Below, one piece after another: positions 1-7,759 of a stretch of DNA of 18,435 bases (within the stretch, counting starts at the first letter, position 1; each line of letters begins with the position of its first letter). Origin of the DNA: WLMZ01 sp043747765. Its GTDB lineage: Bacteria; Actinomycetota; Acidimicrobiia; Acidimicrobiales; Ilumatobacteraceae. The translations under genes were made by a program, and so were the position numbers. Under the pieces are notes generated by a model. It was not told the origin of the DNA. It was given only the letters and a program-made list of their open reading frames with translations, and ran no database searches. The stretch lies in NCBI GenBank assembly GCA_043747765.1, contig JAYTOM010000003.1:1-18435 (forward strand), in the 5' to 3' direction.

Positions 1-107
1 TCGTCGATGACCAAGCTGGCATTGCGGACAATGCCGAGTCGGCCCTCGCCGACGGCCTGATCGTTCGTCACGAGCAGGCCGATGTTGTCGTAGACGGTCG
101 TCGTCAC
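1..107 (-). CDS. hutI: Imidazolonepropionase HutI, N-terminal fragment
   Basis: The gene is cut by the left edge of the window, leaving about 35 codons. They begin at GTG and read VTTTVYDNIGLLVTND, followed by GRLGIVRNASLVID, which is the usual HutI opening (a poorly conserved start, then LLVTND, then a small beta domain). HutI is a cytosolic metal-dependent amidohydrolase that opens 4-imidazolone-5-propionate to N-formimidoyl-L-glutamate. The GTG start overlaps the TGA of hutF in the four bases GTGA, which points to translational coupling. It is the last visible gene of the hut operon and more hut genes may follow outside the window. The identification rests on a short N-terminus plus context, but the context is strong. 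Confidence 0.85.
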   Translation of the reverse strand, partial: MTTTVYDNIGLLVTNDQAVGEGRLGIVRNASLVID

Positions 108-1468
108 GATGTCTGCGCGTCAACCGCAGCGATCGCACGTCGTAATTCCGATGCCACGTCGAGGGTCGTGTGCACTCCTGCGCTCACGACGGTGCGCCCG
201 GCGATGATCACGTTGGACACATCTTCCGACGTCGCCGAGAAGACGACTGCGTCCAACAACGAGCCGACCGTCAGGCCGGCGAGCCGCACACTCTCGAGCC
301 CTACGGTGACCAGATCGGCCAGGGCACCGACGGCGATGATGCCACCGTTGTCCCAGCCGAGGCTGTGATACCCATTCGCACTGCCCATCGTCAGCAGGTC
401 GGTGGCCGCATGGTTACCGCGCTTCATCGATCGCAGACGTTCGTCCATCTCGATACCTCGTAGCTCCTCGAATGGATCGATGACGGAATGTTGATCACTG
501 CCGATCGATAGCGCGACGCCCGCTGCGCGAAGCGCCGATGACGGTCCGATGCCATCGGCAAGATCACGTTCCGTTGTCGGGCAGAAGCAACACGTCGCCC
601 CCGCCAGCGCATACAGGACGATGTCATCCACACCGAGGTGGGTTGCGTGCACCGCCGTGAATCGGGGCGACAGTGCACCTGCATCGGTCAGCACGTCGGT
701 CGGCGTGCATCCGTACTCGGCCAACGCCTGCTCGTTCTCGGCGGCCTGCTCGGAGACGTGGGCGTGCAGGACCATCGATCGTTGTGCAGCGAATTCGGCG
801 ACGACACCGATGGACGACGCGTCAAGGGCACGCACAGAGTGCACAGCAGCACCGATACGAGCCACATCGGTCGCCGACAACCGATCCAACCGATTCACCC
901 GTTCCACCCACGCTTCGACACTGCCATCGGAAAACCTGCGTTGCTCCGGCGCCACCGCCGTCGATGCACCTGCGCGGAGGTAACAGGCATCCAACAGTGT
1001 CAATCGAATCCCCGCCTCGCTGGCGGCGCGGATGATCGCGGCTCCCATCGCATTCGCTTCCGGATATGGATCGCCGTTCACTCGATGATGCACGTAATGG
1101 AACTCGCCGACGCAGGTGTAGCCAGCAGCCACCATTTCGGCGAACGTCGCCCTGGCCAGATCGAGGTAGTTCTCAGGCGTCAACCTCGCGGCAACTCGAT
1201 ACATCTGCTCGCGCCATGCCCAGAAGTCACCTTGCCCGCTCTGAGTCCGGCCGCGCAGGGCGCGATGGAACGCATGGCTGTGGGCGTTGGCGAAGCCGGG
1301 CAGGGTCAGTCCGAGCAGAACTTCGGCATCGTCGGGCGCGACCATTCCCACCTCGACAACGGCAATCGAACCGTCGGCGAACGAGATGGTCACGGCTTCG
1401 GTGACGACGTTGTCGATCAGCGCGAACTCGCACCAGATTCGGCGCGCTGCACCGCCGCCCTGCGGCAT
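104..1468 (-). CDS. hutF: Formimidoylglutamate deiminase HutF
   Basis: The 454-residue product is of normal length for HutF, a cytosolic amidohydrolase-superfamily enzyme that converts N-formimidoyl-L-glutamate to N-formyl-L-glutamate and ammonia. The metal-binding HxH lies at residues 63-65 (ANAHSHAFHRALRGRTQ). A second cluster, HAHVSE, is at 235-240, histidines in AVHATHL are near 274-277, and the catalytic-type aspartate in IGSDQHS is near 325. I chose ATG at 1468, four bases after the upstream deformylase-like gene, because the open frame extends further but the extra residues are Ser/Arg-rich and read through that gene's 3' end. No Shine-Dalgarno is visible, which fits coupling to the upstream stop. 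HutF rather than HutG-type formiminoglutamase implies a five-step route that still needs an enzyme for formylglutamate. Confidence 0.95.
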   Translation of the reverse strand: MPQGGGAARRIWCEFALIDNVVTEAVTISFADGSIAVVEVGMVAPDDAEVLLGLTLPGFANAHSHAFHRALRGRTQSGQGDFWAWREQMYRVAARLTPENYLDLARATFAEMVAAGYTCVGEFHYVHHRVNGDPYPEANAMGAAIIRAASEAGIRLTLLDACYLRAGASTAVAPEQRRFSDGSVEAWVERVNRLDRLSATDVARIGAAVHSVRALDASSIGVVAEFAAQRSMVLHAHVSEQAAENEQALAEYGCTPTDVLTDAGALSPRFTAVHATHLGVDDIVLYALAGATCCFCPTTERDLADGIGPSSALRAAGVALSIGSDQHSVIDPFEELRGIEMDERLRSMKRGNHAATDLLTMGSANGYHSLGWDNGGIIAVGALADLVTVGLESVRLAGLTVGSLLDAVVFSATSEDVSNVIIAGRTVVSAGVHTTLDVASELRRAIAAVDAQTS

Positions 1469-1472
1469 GACG

Positions 1473-2045
1473 TCAGCTGCCGACGCGTTCGACGAACGCA
1501 GTGATCCGCTCGACGAACGCCGCTCGGTGGAATCTCTCGAACTGCTCCCATGTCGTGAGTGTCCGCGTATCAGCGACACGATCGACGAAGAGCGTCCCGT
1601 CGAGATGATCGCATTCGTGTTGGAACGTCCCAGCGGTCAGACCTCGTTCGATCTCGTCGTGCACGATTCCGTGGCGGTCGAAGTGGCGCACGTGGATCGA
1701 GACATTGCGCGGCACATCGCCGCGTAGGTTCGGGACGCTCAGGCATCCCTCATTGATCATCACGATCTCGTCGTCGGTCGCCTCGATGACGGGATTCACC
1801 AACACGGTCAACGGGATCTTCGGCTTGTACGGATATCGCGGATTGTCGTTGACCTCGATGACCGCGATCCTCAGCCCCTCGCCGATCTGGTTGGCGGCGA
1901 TACCCGCTCCGTTGGCATGGCGCATCGTGTCGATCAGGTCGTCGATCAATTGTTGGACAGCAGGCGTGGCGAGCTCGTCGACAGTGACCGTCCGCGTCGG
2001 CTCGCGCAAGACCGGATGCCCGATCGTGAGGATCTCGCGGATCAC
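1473..2045 (-). CDS. Peptide-deformylase-family protein inside the hut operon
   Basis: The 190-residue protein has all three signatures of the peptide deformylase family: motif I GAGIAANQ (46-53), motif II EGCLS (99-103) and motif III QHECDH (142-147). The expected metal ligands are C101, H143 and H147, with E144 as the general base. Known members remove the formyl group from N-formylmethionine of nascent proteins. Its position here is unusual: 21 bases after hutU and 4 bases before hutF, on the same strand. The GTG start at 2045 is supported by a GAGGGGAG Shine-Dalgarno seven bases upstream. The next hut product, N-formylglutamate, also carries an N-formyl group, so I infer it may act as an alternative formylglutamate deformylase. 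An ordinary PDF that has simply been captured by the operon is the other possibility. The family call is firm and the role is not. Confidence 0.9.
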   Translation of the reverse strand: MIREILTIGHPVLREPTRTVTVDELATPAVQQLIDDLIDTMRHANGAGIAANQIGEGLRIAVIEVNDNPRYPYKPKIPLTVLVNPVIEATDDEIVMINEGCLSVPNLRGDVPRNVSIHVRHFDRHGIVHDEIERGLTAGTFQHECDHLDGTLFVDRVADTRTLTTWEQFERFHRAAFVERITAFVERVGS

Positions 2046-2066
2046 GTTCTGACTCCCCTCATCCGA

Positions 2067-3731
2067 TCAGTCTCTCGTCTCACCGGGCATCGGGACGACG
2101 ACGCCGCGATCGGCAGCGACCCGCTGTGCCAAGCCGTAACCGGCGTCGACATGACGGATGACACCCATCCCCGGGTCGTTGGTCAGCACACGTTCCAATT
2201 TCTGCGCGGCGAGGGCTGTTCCATCGGCAACCGACACCTGACCGGCGTGGATGCTCCTGCCGATACCGACGCCGCCACCATGGTGGATGCTCACCCACGA
2301 CGCGCCGGACGACGCATTCACCAGCGCGTTCAGCAATGGCCAATCAGCGATCGCGTCGGAACCATCGATCATCCCCTCGGTCTCGCGATACGGCGACGCA
2401 ACTGAACCGGCGTCGAGGTGGTCACGACCGATCACGATCGGCGCCTTCAGTTCGCCACTCGCGACCATCTCGTTGAAGCGCAGGCCGAGACGATGTCGTT
2501 CGCCGTAGCCGAGCCAGCAGATGCGGGCCGGCAGACCCTGGAACGCAACCCGCTCACCGGCGAGACGGATCCACTTGTGCAGGTCCGCGTTGTCGGGAAA
2601 CTCCTCGAGGACGGCCCTGTCGGTCGCTGCGATGTCGGCGGCATCTCCAGACAGCGCAACCCAACGGAACGGGCCCATGCCCTCGCAGAAGAGGGGCCGG
2701 ATGTAGGCGGGCAGGAAGCCCGGATACTCGAACGCGCGCTCATAGCCGCCGAGGGCTGCCTCGGCTCGAAGGCTGTTGCCGTAGTCGAAGACCTCCGCTC
2801 CAGCCGCTTGGAAGCCGACCATTGCCTCCACATGGCGAGCCATCGATTCGCGTGATCGTCGGATATAGGTGTCCGGGGCCTCGCGACGCAGTTGCTCCGC
2901 TGCATCCATCGACAGGTCCACCGGCAGATAGCTGAGTGGGTCGTGGGCACTGGTCTGATCGGTGACGATGTCGGCTTCGAAACCATCCGCCAGCAGTCGC
3001 GGCAACAGCTCCGCCGCATTCCCGACGAGCCCGATCGACACGGCCCGCCTTGCCGACTTCGCGTCCATGCAACGCGCGACCGCATCGGAGTACGAATCAG
3101 CCACCTCATCGAGATAGCGAGTTGCGATCCGACGCTGGACGGACACAGGATCGATGTCGATGCACAACGCGACCCCGCCGTTGAGGGTCACCGCCAACGG
3201 TTGCGCTCCCCCCATCCCGCCGAGGCCGCCGGTGAGGGTGATCGTGCCGGCCAGCGTGCCCCCGAATCGCTTGCGACCAATCGCAGCGAAACACTCGTAG
3301 GTGCCTTGCAAGATCCCCTGGGTGCCGATGTAGATCCACGACCCGGCCGTCATCTGGCCGTACATCGTCAGACCTTGATGCTCGAGGCGGCGGAACTCGT
3401 CCCAGTTGGCCCAGTCCGGAACGAGGTTCGAGTTGGCCAACAACACTCGGGGCGCCCATTCGTGGGTGCGCATCACACCCACCGGCTTCCCACTCTGGAC
3501 CAGCATCGTCTCGTCGTCGGCCAACGTTGTCAGCGTGCGGCAGATCGCATCGAAAGCGTCCCACGACCTGGCCGCACGACCGGTGCCGCCATAGACGACG
3601 AGATCGTCGGGCCGTTCGGCGACCTCCGGGTCGAGGTTGTTGCACAGCATCCGCAGGGCTGCCTCCTGAGGCCAACTGCGACAACTCAGCTGCGTTCCTC
3701 GGGCAGCGCGAACCGGTCGTGGACCTGCCAT
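2067..3731 (-). CDS. hutU: Urocanate hydratase HutU
   Basis: The 554-residue product is full length for urocanase, the NAD+-containing cytosolic enzyme that hydrates urocanate to 4-imidazolone-5-propionate. Near the N-terminus the family pattern is clear (WPQEAALRMLCNNLDPEVAE at 20-39, then VVYGGTGRAARSW). The glycine-rich NAD-binding segment GGLGGMGGAQP is at 168-178. The conserved cysteine near the active site is C405 in ICWLGYGERHR, corresponding to Cys410 of the Pseudomonas enzyme. The ATG at 3731 has AGAGGAG eight bases upstream. The gene begins 31 bases after hutH, so one transcript is expected. Nothing is missing or odd in the protein. Confidence 0.97.
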   Translation of the reverse strand: MAGPRPVRAARGTQLSCRSWPQEAALRMLCNNLDPEVAERPDDLVVYGGTGRAARSWDAFDAICRTLTTLADDETMLVQSGKPVGVMRTHEWAPRVLLANSNLVPDWANWDEFRRLEHQGLTMYGQMTAGSWIYIGTQGILQGTYECFAAIGRKRFGGTLAGTITLTGGLGGMGGAQPLAVTLNGGVALCIDIDPVSVQRRIATRYLDEVADSYSDAVARCMDAKSARRAVSIGLVGNAAELLPRLLADGFEADIVTDQTSAHDPLSYLPVDLSMDAAEQLRREAPDTYIRRSRESMARHVEAMVGFQAAGAEVFDYGNSLRAEAALGGYERAFEYPGFLPAYIRPLFCEGMGPFRWVALSGDAADIAATDRAVLEEFPDNADLHKWIRLAGERVAFQGLPARICWLGYGERHRLGLRFNEMVASGELKAPIVIGRDHLDAGSVASPYRETEGMIDGSDAIADWPLLNALVNASSGASWVSIHHGGGVGIGRSIHAGQVSVADGTALAAQKLERVLTNDPGMGVIRHVDAGYGLAQRVAADRGVVVPMPGETRD

Positions 3732-3762
3732 CAGATCGTCTCCTCTGTCAAGTCAGTCGATC

Positions 3763-5313
3763 TCATTCGAGCTCGCCGATCGCGTTCGTCACTGCGTCGA
3801 GGATCGTCCGGTCGCGGACCAGTTGCTCGACCGCCGCGAGTTCCGGCGACAACCAGCGGTCAGCCCCGACGCCTGCGACAATCGTGCGGACCGCACCGAG
3901 TGCAGCAGCCGTCCCGGAACCAGGAAGCAGCGGCTGGCGGAGGTCGATTGCGCGAGCGGCGCACGTCAACTCGACGGCCAGGATCCGCGCCAGGTTGTCG
4001 ATCGCCGTGCGCAACTTCCGAGCCGCGTTCCAACCCATCGAGACGTGATCTTCCTGCATCGCGCTGGTGGCCATCGTGTCCACGCTCGCCGGTACCGCAA
4101 GCCGTCTGTTCTCCGACACCATTGCCGCTTGGGTGTAGTGGGCGATCATCATGCCCGAGTTGACCCCTGCGTCCGGTGAAAGGAACGGAGGGAGTCCCCA
4201 CGACCGCGAGACGTCCAGCATCCGGTCCGTACGACGTTCTGAGAGTGCCCCGACATCGGCGACAGCAATGGCGAGGAAGTCGAGCACGTAGCCGATCGGG
4301 GCTCCATGGAAGTTGCCACACGATTCCACGCGTCCGTCCGGCAGGATCATCGGGTTGTCTATCGCAGCGAGAAGCTCACGTCCGCCGATGGTGCGCGCGT
4401 GTGCCACGGTGTCCCGTGCTGCGCCGTGGACCTGCGGCGTGCATCGCAGCGAGTACGCATCCTGCACGCGGCTGTCTCCGAGTCGATGGCTGGCGATGAT
4501 CGGCGAGTCGGCGAGGATCCGCCGCAGATTGCTCGCGCTGATCGCTTGCCCGAGTTGCGGTCGCAGCGCTTGCAGGTCGTCGGCAAAGGCTCGGTCCGTT
4601 CCCAACAGCCCCTCGACCGACATCGCTGCAGCGATGTCGGCCATCTTCAGCAGCGCGTCGAGATCGTCGATCGCCATACACAACATGCCGAGCATGCCGT
4701 CCGTACCATTGATCAGGGCCAGGCCTTCCTTCTCGTGCAGTACGAGCGGGGCAAGCCCGGCGTTATCCAGCGCCTGTCGGCCCGTGAGCATCTCTCCACT
4801 CGGGTTCCGCGCGGCACCCTCACCGACCAGGACCATCGCGACATGCGCCAACGGAGCGAGATCACCGCTCGCTCCGAGCGATCCGTACTCGTGGACGACC
4901 GGGGTGATGCCACTGTTGAGCAGGGCGACGAGTCCGTCCGCTACCTCCGGGCGTACACCCGAGTATCCGAGGCACAGGCTGCGAGCACGGAGGAACATCA
5001 GTCCGCGAACCACCTCTCGTTCCACCTCGGCGCCCATGCCTGCGGCGTGCGAACGCAGCAGGGCGAGTTGCAATTCCGCTGTCCGTGCAGGCGGGATGAC
5101 CACGCTGGCCAACGACCCGAAACCGGTCGTCACGCCGTAGACGGCGACGTCGCCGTGCACAAATCCTTGGACCACGTCGGCGGTGCGCTGCATCGCCGCT
5201 CGAGCACGCGCGCCGACCGTGACCGTTGCCCCGTGACGGGTCACAGCGATCACTTCGTCGTGGCGGACTCCGCAATCCGACAGCTCGACGGCATCGTCAT
5301 AGACTTTCACCAT
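3763..5313 (-). CDS. hutH: Histidine ammonia-lyase HutH
   Basis: The 516-residue product is of standard length for histidase, which removes ammonia from L-histidine to give urocanate, the first step of the pathway. The Ala-Ser-Gly triad that cyclises to the MIO prosthetic group is at 148-150 (GSLGASGDLAPLAH), and the active-site loop tyrosine is Y60 in VYGVTTGFG. I chose ATG 5313; GTG 5310 directly after it is also possible and would suit a leaderless mRNA. The frame continues upstream but that part is antisense to the IclR gene. This is the first gene of the hut operon. Its start codon shares the bases CATG with the divergent regulator, so its promoter lies inside that gene. Confidence 0.97.
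   Translation of the reverse strand: MVKVYDDAVELSDCGVRHDEVIAVTRHGATVTVGARARAAMQRTADVVQGFVHGDVAVYGVTTGFGSLASVVIPPARTAELQLALLRSHAAGMGAEVEREVVRGLMFLRARSLCLGYSGVRPEVADGLVALLNSGITPVVHEYGSLGASGDLAPLAHVAMVLVGEGAARNPSGEMLTGRQALDNAGLAPLVLHEKEGLALINGTDGMLGMLCMAIDDLDALLKMADIAAAMSVEGLLGTDRAFADDLQALRPQLGQAISASNLRRILADSPIIASHRLGDSRVQDAYSLRCTPQVHGAARDTVAHARTIGGRELLAAIDNPMILPDGRVESCGNFHGAPIGYVLDFLAIAVADVGALSERRTDRMLDVSRSWGLPPFLSPDAGVNSGMMIAHYTQAAMVSENRRLAVPASVDTMATSAMQEDHVSMGWNAARKLRTAIDNLARILAVELTCAARAIDLRQPLLPGSGTAAALGAVRTIVAGVGADRWLSPELAAVEQLVRDRTILDAVTNAIGELE
5277..5305 (+). promoter_or_regulatory. Candidate promoter of the iclR gene
   Basis: CCGACA (5277-5282) and TAGACT (5300-5305) are spaced by 17 bases. 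The last T of the -10 box is seven bases before the A of ATG at 5312, which is the classical actinobacterial layout for a leaderless mRNA starting on its own start codon. The promoter sits inside the 5' end of hutH. Confidence 0.5.
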
Positions 5314-6034
5314 GCGCAATCTAGCACTGCACAGTGGAACGACAAGTCCCCGTTCGACGCATCCCCGATCATCAGATCGAGTGCTACAGCTGCTGGCCGC
5401 GGTCGGCGGATCGGCCGTTCCACTGAGCCTCACCGAGGCTGCAACCATGGTCGGTCTGGTCCCGAGTACGGCGCTTCGTCAACTCCGCTCGCTGGAGGCA
5501 TCGGGTCTCCTCGTCCGCAGCGACACCGACCAGCTGTACAGAGCCGGCCCAGGCCTGCTGGCGCTGTCCAGAACGGTCTTCGTCGGGCAGTCGTTGCCAG
5601 CTGCTGCCCAACCGTTCCTCGACCAACTCGCCTCGTCCACGGGCGAGTCGGCGTACCTTGCGATCGGTCCGAATCCGGGTCGGGCGAGCTACGTCGCCGC
5701 AGCTCCGGGGCAGCACGCGTTGCGCCACAACGGGTGGCTCGGCCGAACCTTCCCGACCGCTTCCACAGCGGTCGGCCAAGCACTGCGCGGACGGGTCGAC
5801 GACGATGGAGTCGTCGCTCGCGAGGGCAGGCTGGAACTCGGGATCACGGCGGTCAGCGCCCCTGTCCGTAGTCGTGACGGCGTGGTCGGGGCGATCAGCG
5901 TCGTCGGTCCCACGTTCCGGATGGTCGACCGGGCGCTCGACCTCGTCAGGCGAGCCGTCGCCGACGGCGTACAGCAACTGTCACTGTCACTCGGACATCC
6001 GCTCCCCGATCCGCAAGCAACTCCACCCGACTGA
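5312..6034 (+). CDS. IclR-family regulator, probable hut repressor
   Basis: The 240-residue protein has an N-terminal winged helix-turn-helix at about 20-75 (SSDRVLQLLAAVGG, then LSLTEAATMVGLVPSTALRQ, then SLEASGLLVRSDTDQLYRAG). A C-terminal IclR effector-binding domain follows at about 85-235 (FPTASTAVGQALRG; ELGITAVSAPVRSRDGVVGAISVVGP). Such proteins are cytosolic DNA-binding sensors of small molecules, often acting on a divergent catabolic operon. It is divergent from hutH with the two ATG codons sharing CATG, so regulation of the hut genes is a reasonable inference, with histidine or urocanate as possible ligand. ATG 5312 is preferred for the -10 box seven bases upstream; GTG 5381 is an alternative that would begin just before the HTH. 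The family is certain and the target is inferred. Confidence 0.9.
   Translation: MRNLALHSGTTSPRSTHPRSSDRVLQLLAAVGGSAVPLSLTEAATMVGLVPSTALRQLRSLEASGLLVRSDTDQLYRAGPGLLALSRTVFVGQSLPAAAQPFLDQLASSTGESAYLAIGPNPGRASYVAAAPGQHALRHNGWLGRTFPTASTAVGQALRGRVDDDGVVAREGRLELGITAVSAPVRSRDGVVGAISVVGPTFRMVDRALDLVRRAVADGVQQLSLSLGHPLPDPQATPPD
5318..5345 (-). promoter_or_regulatory. Candidate hutH operon promoter
   Basis: On the minus strand TTGTCG (5345-5340) and TAGATT (5323-5318) are separated by 16 bases. With the usual spacing the transcript would start at about 5311, within or just before the ATG/GTG pair that opens hutH, giving a leaderless or nearly leaderless mRNA. No Shine-Dalgarno is present before hutH, which agrees. 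The whole promoter lies within the first twelve codons of the divergent IclR gene. Confidence 0.55.
5325..5336. promoter_or_regulatory. Candidate IclR operator palindrome
   Basis: The twelve bases CACTG-CA-CAGTG form a perfect five-base inverted repeat with a two-base centre. The site lies between the -35 and -10 boxes proposed for hutH and just downstream of the proposed IclR transcription start, so a bound repressor could block both promoters. IclR proteins usually bind short palindromes in their divergent promoter, but the arms are short and a chance match is possible. Confidence 0.4.
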
Positions 6035-6068
6035 TTCCAGCGAAACCAGACCCAGTGCACGAGTGCTA

Positions 6069-6104
6069 CCGTCACCAGTGGGCCTGGCGGCCCACTGGTG
6101 ACGG
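6069..6104 (+). terminator. Perfect 16-bp hairpin after iclR
   Basis: Positions 6069-6084 and 6089-6104 are exact reverse complements, with a TGGC loop. The hairpin starts 35 bases after the iclR stop and is very stable. There is no T-run on either side, so it would be a U-less terminator of the kind common in actinobacteria. Its right arm contains the earliest possible GTG start (6098) of the next reading frame. Confidence 0.6.
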
Positions 6105-6900
6105 GGCGGGGAACAGGCGTGGGCGAACTGGACGATCCGAAATCCACGACGATCGCGGGCCGTACCGGCGTGACGACGCGCCGCCGTTTCATCCGTGGTG
6201 CATTCGCCGCCGCAGGAGGATTCACGCTTGCGAACATCGTTCACTCCGGCCGGGGATTCGCGCTCGCAGATCCGACATCTCGCCCGGACGGCCGCGGATC
6301 ACACGACAGGTGCGCAAGATCATGGTCTTCACGTTCGACCACGGCTCCGAGGTTGACAACCACACGATGACACACAGCAGCTACACGCCGCGTGGCGAAG
6401 TTCGCGAAATCGCGCTGGCGCAGCATGCACTGCACGACGTGACCGGCGTCTGCCCGATCTTCCTCCGCGCCGCCGGTGGCACGATGCACCCGTCCATCGA
6501 CCAGGAGTGCGAGCGGGACGGCCACACCTACATTTGGACAGACACTGACGAACGGGACTCGAACATGCCGCGCATCGCGGCTGAGACGATCAACGCGAAC
6601 CTGGCCCGCAAGTTGCATCCGGGCTACATCTCGCTCCGGCACTCGGGCGGCACGCACGACAACACCGTGACCTCGATGCACCACGCGATCGACCTCGTCG
6701 AGCAAGCCGGGTATCACGCGACCCGCTCGACCTTCGCCTGGACGCAGGCAACACAGCAAGCCCCAATTTCAACAGCGCTCACAACGGTGCCGGGCATGTC
6801 TCCCCGTCAGGCGTCATCGTCGATTGACGCTTCGGGCGCCGACGGTCGGACAAAGGTCGATCTCGGTGCGGATGATATTGCTGCCAAAGGCGAACGTTGA
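6098..6900 (+). pseudogene. Degraded Tat-exported polysaccharide deacetylase (NodB family)
   Basis: The 5' part reads in one frame and gives a twin-arginine signal (TTRRRFIRGAFAAAGGFTLA), with possible GTG starts at 6098, 6119 and 6170. The NodB domain follows in the next frame, so one base appears to be missing near 6285-6310; restoring a C near 6290 joins the two frames. In the second frame motif 1 (VFTFDH) at about 6328 runs directly into motif 2 (EVDNHTMTH) at about 6349. In intact NodB domains some 45-50 residues separate the two, so the core strand and helix are gone, together with the second Asp of TFDDG. The rest of the domain is readable: a tryptophan motif (IWTDTDERD) and the C-terminal GYISLRHSGG. 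Family members deacetylate peptidoglycan or other cell-surface glycans. I regard this copy as inactive. Confidence 0.8.
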
Positions 6901-6917
6901 GAGACGAACGATGATCG

Positions 6918-7280
6918 TCAGGACGCCATTGCAACGTTCGGCGCGCTCGCTGCATCATGGCTGTGACTGGGCGATTGGTCGACCGACTTCGCCGAGTGCT
7001 TGGCCCTGAAGGCCAATGCTGCGACGACCGTTGCGATGATGGCTGCGACGAGCCACGGCGTACGGGACTTCCGACGCTTGATGGTGACGACGGGAACCTT
7101 GCCGGAGAGAGAATGCGCAAGGTGGGTTGCGACAGAGGCAACGCTCGATGCGGCCTCCAGGCCGACATCTGCTGCATTTCGGCCGATCTCCGCAGCCTGG
7201 CTACCCAGATCGCTCGCAATCTGCGCGGCATCGTGTGCAAACGAGGTGACGTTCTTTGTTGCAGTCTTGGTCGCGGTCAT
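6918..7280 (-). CDS. Small membrane protein with long amphipathic helix
   Basis: I do not recognise the family. The 120-residue product begins with an Ala/Ser-rich amphipathic segment at about 10-60 with acidic and polar residues at helical spacing (FAHDAAQIASDLGSQAAEIG). A basic patch KRRKSR follows at about 68-73, then one membrane span of hydrophobic residues (WLVAAIIATVVAALAF) and a Ser/His-rich tail. By the positive-inside rule the N-terminal helix is cytoplasmic and the tail is outside. ATG 7280 has GAAGGA seven bases upstream. The gene is intact although both neighbours are damaged. It lies downstream of the sigma-factor tail in the same direction and could be co-transcribed. A membrane-stress or YtxH-like role is only a guess. 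Confidence 0.7.
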   Translation of the reverse strand: MTATKTATKNVTSFAHDAAQIASDLGSQAAEIGRNAADVGLEAASSVASVATHLAHSLSGKVPVVTIKRRKSRTPWLVAAIIATVVAALAFRAKHSAKSVDQSPSHSHDAASAPNVAMAS

Positions 7281-7370
7281 TGTTCGGTCCTTCAGTTCAC
7301 CGACGCATCTCCAGCGTCTGATCGATGAGTCCGAGGTACCCGCGTCGTTCAGCCGATAAACCTGCCGGAG

Positions 7371-7759
7371 TCAGTACCCGACGGTCTTCGGCGGCGAGAT
7401 CGTCGGAAGTCCGAGGCCGCCGAGAAGACCAGAGACGGTGATCGGCGCAGAAGTGGCGGTTGGGAGAGTACGCGCGATGGCACCGAGATCGCCGGCAGCG
7501 AAACCACGGGCAACGAGATCGAAGGCAGGAGCAGGACCGGCGGGACCGAGATCGGCGTCGTGCCGATGGATGGCAACGACGGCACACTGGGGGCCATGAT
7601 CGGCGGCGTCGAGATTGCCGGGATGGACACCGAGAGGTCGATCGGCTGAGTGACCACCGGAATGGTGACCGACACGCTGACTCCTCCGCTGGATCCCAGA
7701 GTACCTACGCCGCCGATTCGAGGCACGAGCGGGGGAACAGTAACCGGGGCAATCGCTGG
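7371..7759 (-). pseudogene. Out-of-reach tail of the sigma/anti-sigma fusion
   Basis: Directly after the TAG that ends the sigma-factor gene the same frame continues for about 90 codons without another stop, in the same Pro/Ser/Val/Thr-rich style (PAIAPVTVPPLVPRI, later VVTQPIDLSVSIPAIS). Near 7483 the frame seems to shift by one missing G. After the shift the text continues as GAIARTLPTATSAPITVS and GLLGGLGLPTISPPKTVGY and ends at TGA (7371-7373). Both halves look like one secreted low-complexity tail. I read this as the lost C-terminus of the upstream gene; readthrough of TAG would give only a partial tail. A separate small gene starting at GTG 7726 is possible but has no clear ribosome site. 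Confidence 0.55.

Noticed and set aside
2892..4163. A 423-codon plus-strand open frame
   Set aside because: It is antisense to hutU and hutH, and its composition is typical of shadow frames.
4306..5871. A 521-codon plus-strand open frame
   Set aside because: It is antisense to hutH and out of frame with iclR, and it has no domain or ribosome site.
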